Assembly (NCBI GenBank): GCA_035762565.1
Contig: DASTOJ010000237.1
Location: 1-6,914 of the forward strand
Reading direction: 5' to 3'
DNA: 6,914 nucleotides
Source of the DNA: AR5 sp035762565
GTDB taxonomy: Bacteria > Methylomirabilota > Methylomirabilia > Rokubacteriales > CSP1-6
The notes beneath the pieces are model-generated. The model made no database searches. It saw only the letters and a program-made list of their open reading frames with translations, and was not told the origin of the DNA. Positions 5,773-6,914 of the stretch are shown here, piece by piece (position 1 is the first letter of the stretch; each line of letters begins with the position of its first letter). The translations under genes were made by a program, and so were the position numbers.

Positions 5773-6804
5773 TCACTCCTTCACCCCGGCCGGGACCTCG
5801 GGGCGGGGCTCCGTGCCGGCAACCGTCTCCCGCACCCAGATGGCGCGCGAGGGCACCAGCGGCAGGTTGCGCTGGGCGATGCGCCGGAGGACGCCGTCGG
5901 CCACCATGCCGATCAGCAGCATCTGAACCCCGAGCAGCAGCAGGAGGATCGCCGACGTCGACAGGACCGGCTGGAACACTAGCGAAGGCTCCAGGACGGG
6001 CGCGCGCCGGAAGAGCGCCACGATGTCGAAGGCGAACTTCAGGAGGCCGACGCCGAGGAAGGTGCCACCCACCGGGACGAAGACCTTGAGCGGCTGGAAG
6101 AGCATGGCCATCCGGAGGACGAGGACCATGAAATCCATGAAATGCCGCGGCGTGATCTTCGACTTTCCGAGCCGCCGGTAGTACTCGATGGGATGGTAGA
6201 CGACACGGTAGTCGTCGGCCAGCAGGGCCAGCGTCACCGTCGTCGTGAAGGAGAACCGGTTCGACAGGATCGAGAAGTACTGGCGCACACACTCGCTGCG
6301 GAAGGCGCGGAGCCCCGAGTTGAGATCCGGGATCCGCCGTCCCGCGATGCGGTTGGCCAGCCAGCCGAGGATCCACTTGGCCGGCCGCCGCGCCCACGGG
6401 ATGTGGACGTTGCGCAGCGTCCGGGCGCCCACCGCCATGTCGGCCTCCTCCAGCAGGTCGAGGAGCACGGGGATCTGGTCGGACGGATACGTGCCGTCGG
6501 CGTCGATGATGACGATGGCGCTGTGGCGGGCGGCCTCGATTCCCGCCTTGATCGCGGCCCCGTAGCCCCGGTTCTCGGGGTGGCGCAGCACGCGGGCGCC
6601 GGCCTCGAGGGCGCGCTGCGACGTGGCGTCGGCGGAGCCGTCGTCGACCACGATGATCTCGTGCGCGATGCCGTGCCGCGCGAGGACGGCGCGGACGGCG
6701 CGGACCTGGTCGCCCACCGCCGCCGCCTCGTTGAAGGACGGCAGGACGACCGTCACCCCCGCCGTCGCGCTCGACCTGTCGGCCCGCACCCCGGCCCGGC
6801 TCAC
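5773..6804 (-). CDS. GT2 glycosyltransferase, polyprenyl-phosphate sugar synthase (DPM1/GtrB/ArnC-like)
   Basis: A 343-residue protein that probably transfers a sugar from a nucleotide-sugar donor to a polyprenyl phosphate on the inner face of the cytoplasmic membrane. Seen: a GT-A domain opening with VTVVLPSFNE (17-26), the VVDDGS nucleotide-binding motif (52-57), PENRGYGAAIKAG (76-88) and the metal-binding DAD triad (101-103) within IIDADGTYPSD. LNSGLRAFR (161-169) follows, a signature region of dolichol-phosphate-mannose-synthase-like enzymes. Two hydrophobic segments near 243-265 and 281-303 should anchor the C-terminus, as in the GtrB/ArnC type. The GTG start at 6804 is chosen because it overlaps the upstream stop as GTGA. 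An ATG 15 codons earlier would add only an Arg/Pro-rich tail and overlap the upstream gene more. The donor sugar cannot be read from sequence. The family call is strong, the lipid acceptor is inferred. Confidence 0.93.
   Translation of the reverse strand: MSRAGVRADRSSATAGVTVVLPSFNEAAAVGDQVRAVRAVLARHGIAHEIIVVDDGSADATSQRALEAGARVLRHPENRGYGAAIKAGIEAARHSAIVIIDADGTYPSDQIPVLLDLLEEADMAVGARTLRNVHIPWARRPAKWILGWLANRIAGRRIPDLNSGLRAFRSECVRQYFSILSNRFSFTTTVTLALLADDYRVVYHPIEYYRRLGKSKITPRHFMDFMVLVLRMAMLFQPLKVFVPVGGTFLGVGLLKFAFDIVALFRRAPVLEPSLVFQPVLSTSAILLLLLGVQMLLIGMVADGVLRRIAQRNLPLVPSRAIWVRETVAGTEPRPEVPAGVKE
5776..5781 (-). promoter_or_regulatory. Shine-Dalgarno AAGGAG for the membrane methyltransferase
   Basis: AAGGAG lies inside the last codons of the first glycosyltransferase and ends 5 bases before the GTG at 5770. 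It is the best ribosome-binding site in the window. It decides between two GTG codons: the other (5776-5774) overlaps the site itself and could not use it. Confidence 0.7.
6801..6804 (-). other. GTGA stop/start overlap between the truncated gene and the first glycosyltransferase
   Basis: The TGA stop of the upstream gene shares bases with the GTG start of the glycosyltransferase. This 4-base overlap supports both the reading frame of the fragment and the choice of GTG, and implies translational coupling. An AGGCGG tract about 8 bases upstream could serve as a modest ribosome-binding site. Confidence 0.7.
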
Positions 6805-6914
6805 AGCCGTCCCGCCTGGCCGCGGCCGACGGCGGCATCGGCGCGGCACACCACGAGCACGCCCCCGCTCAGCGTGCCGGAGAACCGCTTGACGACGGAG
6901 AATTCACGCTCGAG
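6801..6914 (-). CDS. C-terminal fragment of an unidentified protein, cut by the window edge
   Basis: Only the last 37 residues are present, followed by a TGA stop at 6801-6803. The readable tail contains a hydrophobic strand-like stretch around SGGVLVVCR (residues 16-24 of the fragment) and ends in a Gly/Ala/Arg-rich tail. It is called as coding because the frame is open to the edge and its stop overlaps the next gene's GTG start as GTGA, the same junction style used elsewhere in this operon. A basic segment followed by a GGVLVV-type strand can be found at the end of Rossmann-fold methyltransferases, but that is a weak guess. The start and any catalytic motifs lie outside the window, so no function is assigned. 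Confidence 0.6.
   Translation of the reverse strand, partial: LEREFSVVKRFSGTLSGGVLVVCRADAAVGRGQAGRL

Noticed and set aside
5771..6838. A 548-codon frame that would fuse an N-terminal region to the membrane methyltransferase
   Set aside because: The extension is the out-of-frame shadow of the first glycosyltransferase, whose motifs are intact in the other frame.
6900..6914. GAATTC and CTCGAG, restriction-site-like hexamers close together at the window edge, suggesting a cloning linker
   Set aside because: They read in frame as part of the truncated gene with no break in composition, so chance in a coding sequence is the simpler explanation. An adapter cannot be fully excluded without the flanking sequence.
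1..6914. Search for a promoter, terminator hairpin, riboswitch or small RNA between genes
   Set aside because: The largest intergenic gap is 6 bases, so there is no space for one. No convincing stem-loop followed by a T-run was seen on the coding strand.

Overview
The window is very GC-rich and is read wall to wall on the minus strand. It holds seven complete genes and the last 37 codons of an eighth. Every junction is an overlap or a gap of at most 6 bases, so the whole window looks like the interior of one polycistronic operon with neither promoter nor terminator inside it. No RNA gene, CRISPR array, mobile element or notable repeat was seen. The GC content, the frequent GTG starts and the protein types fit a high-GC bacterium, for example a soil or sediment lineage such as Rokubacteria/Methylomirabilota or a deltaproteobacterium-like group. 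That placement is a guess from style, not from a marker gene.

Layout in the direction of transcription (from high to low coordinates): a truncated C-terminus (6801-6914); a membrane-anchored GT2 glycosyltransferase of the polyprenyl-phosphate sugar synthase type (5773-6804); a small integral-membrane methyltransferase of the isoprenylcysteine/phospholipid methyltransferase superfamily (5192-5770); an FAD-dependent amine-oxidase/UDP-galactopyranose-mutase-like flavoprotein (3771-5195); a Gfo/Idh/MocA-type NAD(P)-dependent sugar oxidoreductase (2724-3764); an FkbM-family SAM methyltransferase (1925-2740); a second GT2 glycosyltransferase with C-terminal membrane helices (1015-1920); and a zinc-ribbon plus class I SAM methyltransferase (5-1018).

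Together the genes suggest assembly and decoration of a glycoconjugate at the cytoplasmic membrane, such as a glycolipid, surface polysaccharide or lipid-linked oligosaccharide. Two glycosyltransferases would place sugars, a dehydrogenase and a flavoenzyme would alter a sugar or lipid moiety, and three methyltransferases of different folds would methylate the product. The families are recognisable, but the product is not. The most open questions are what the flavoprotein and the membrane methyltransferase act on. The operon extends beyond the window upstream (past 6914) and possibly downstream (below 5).
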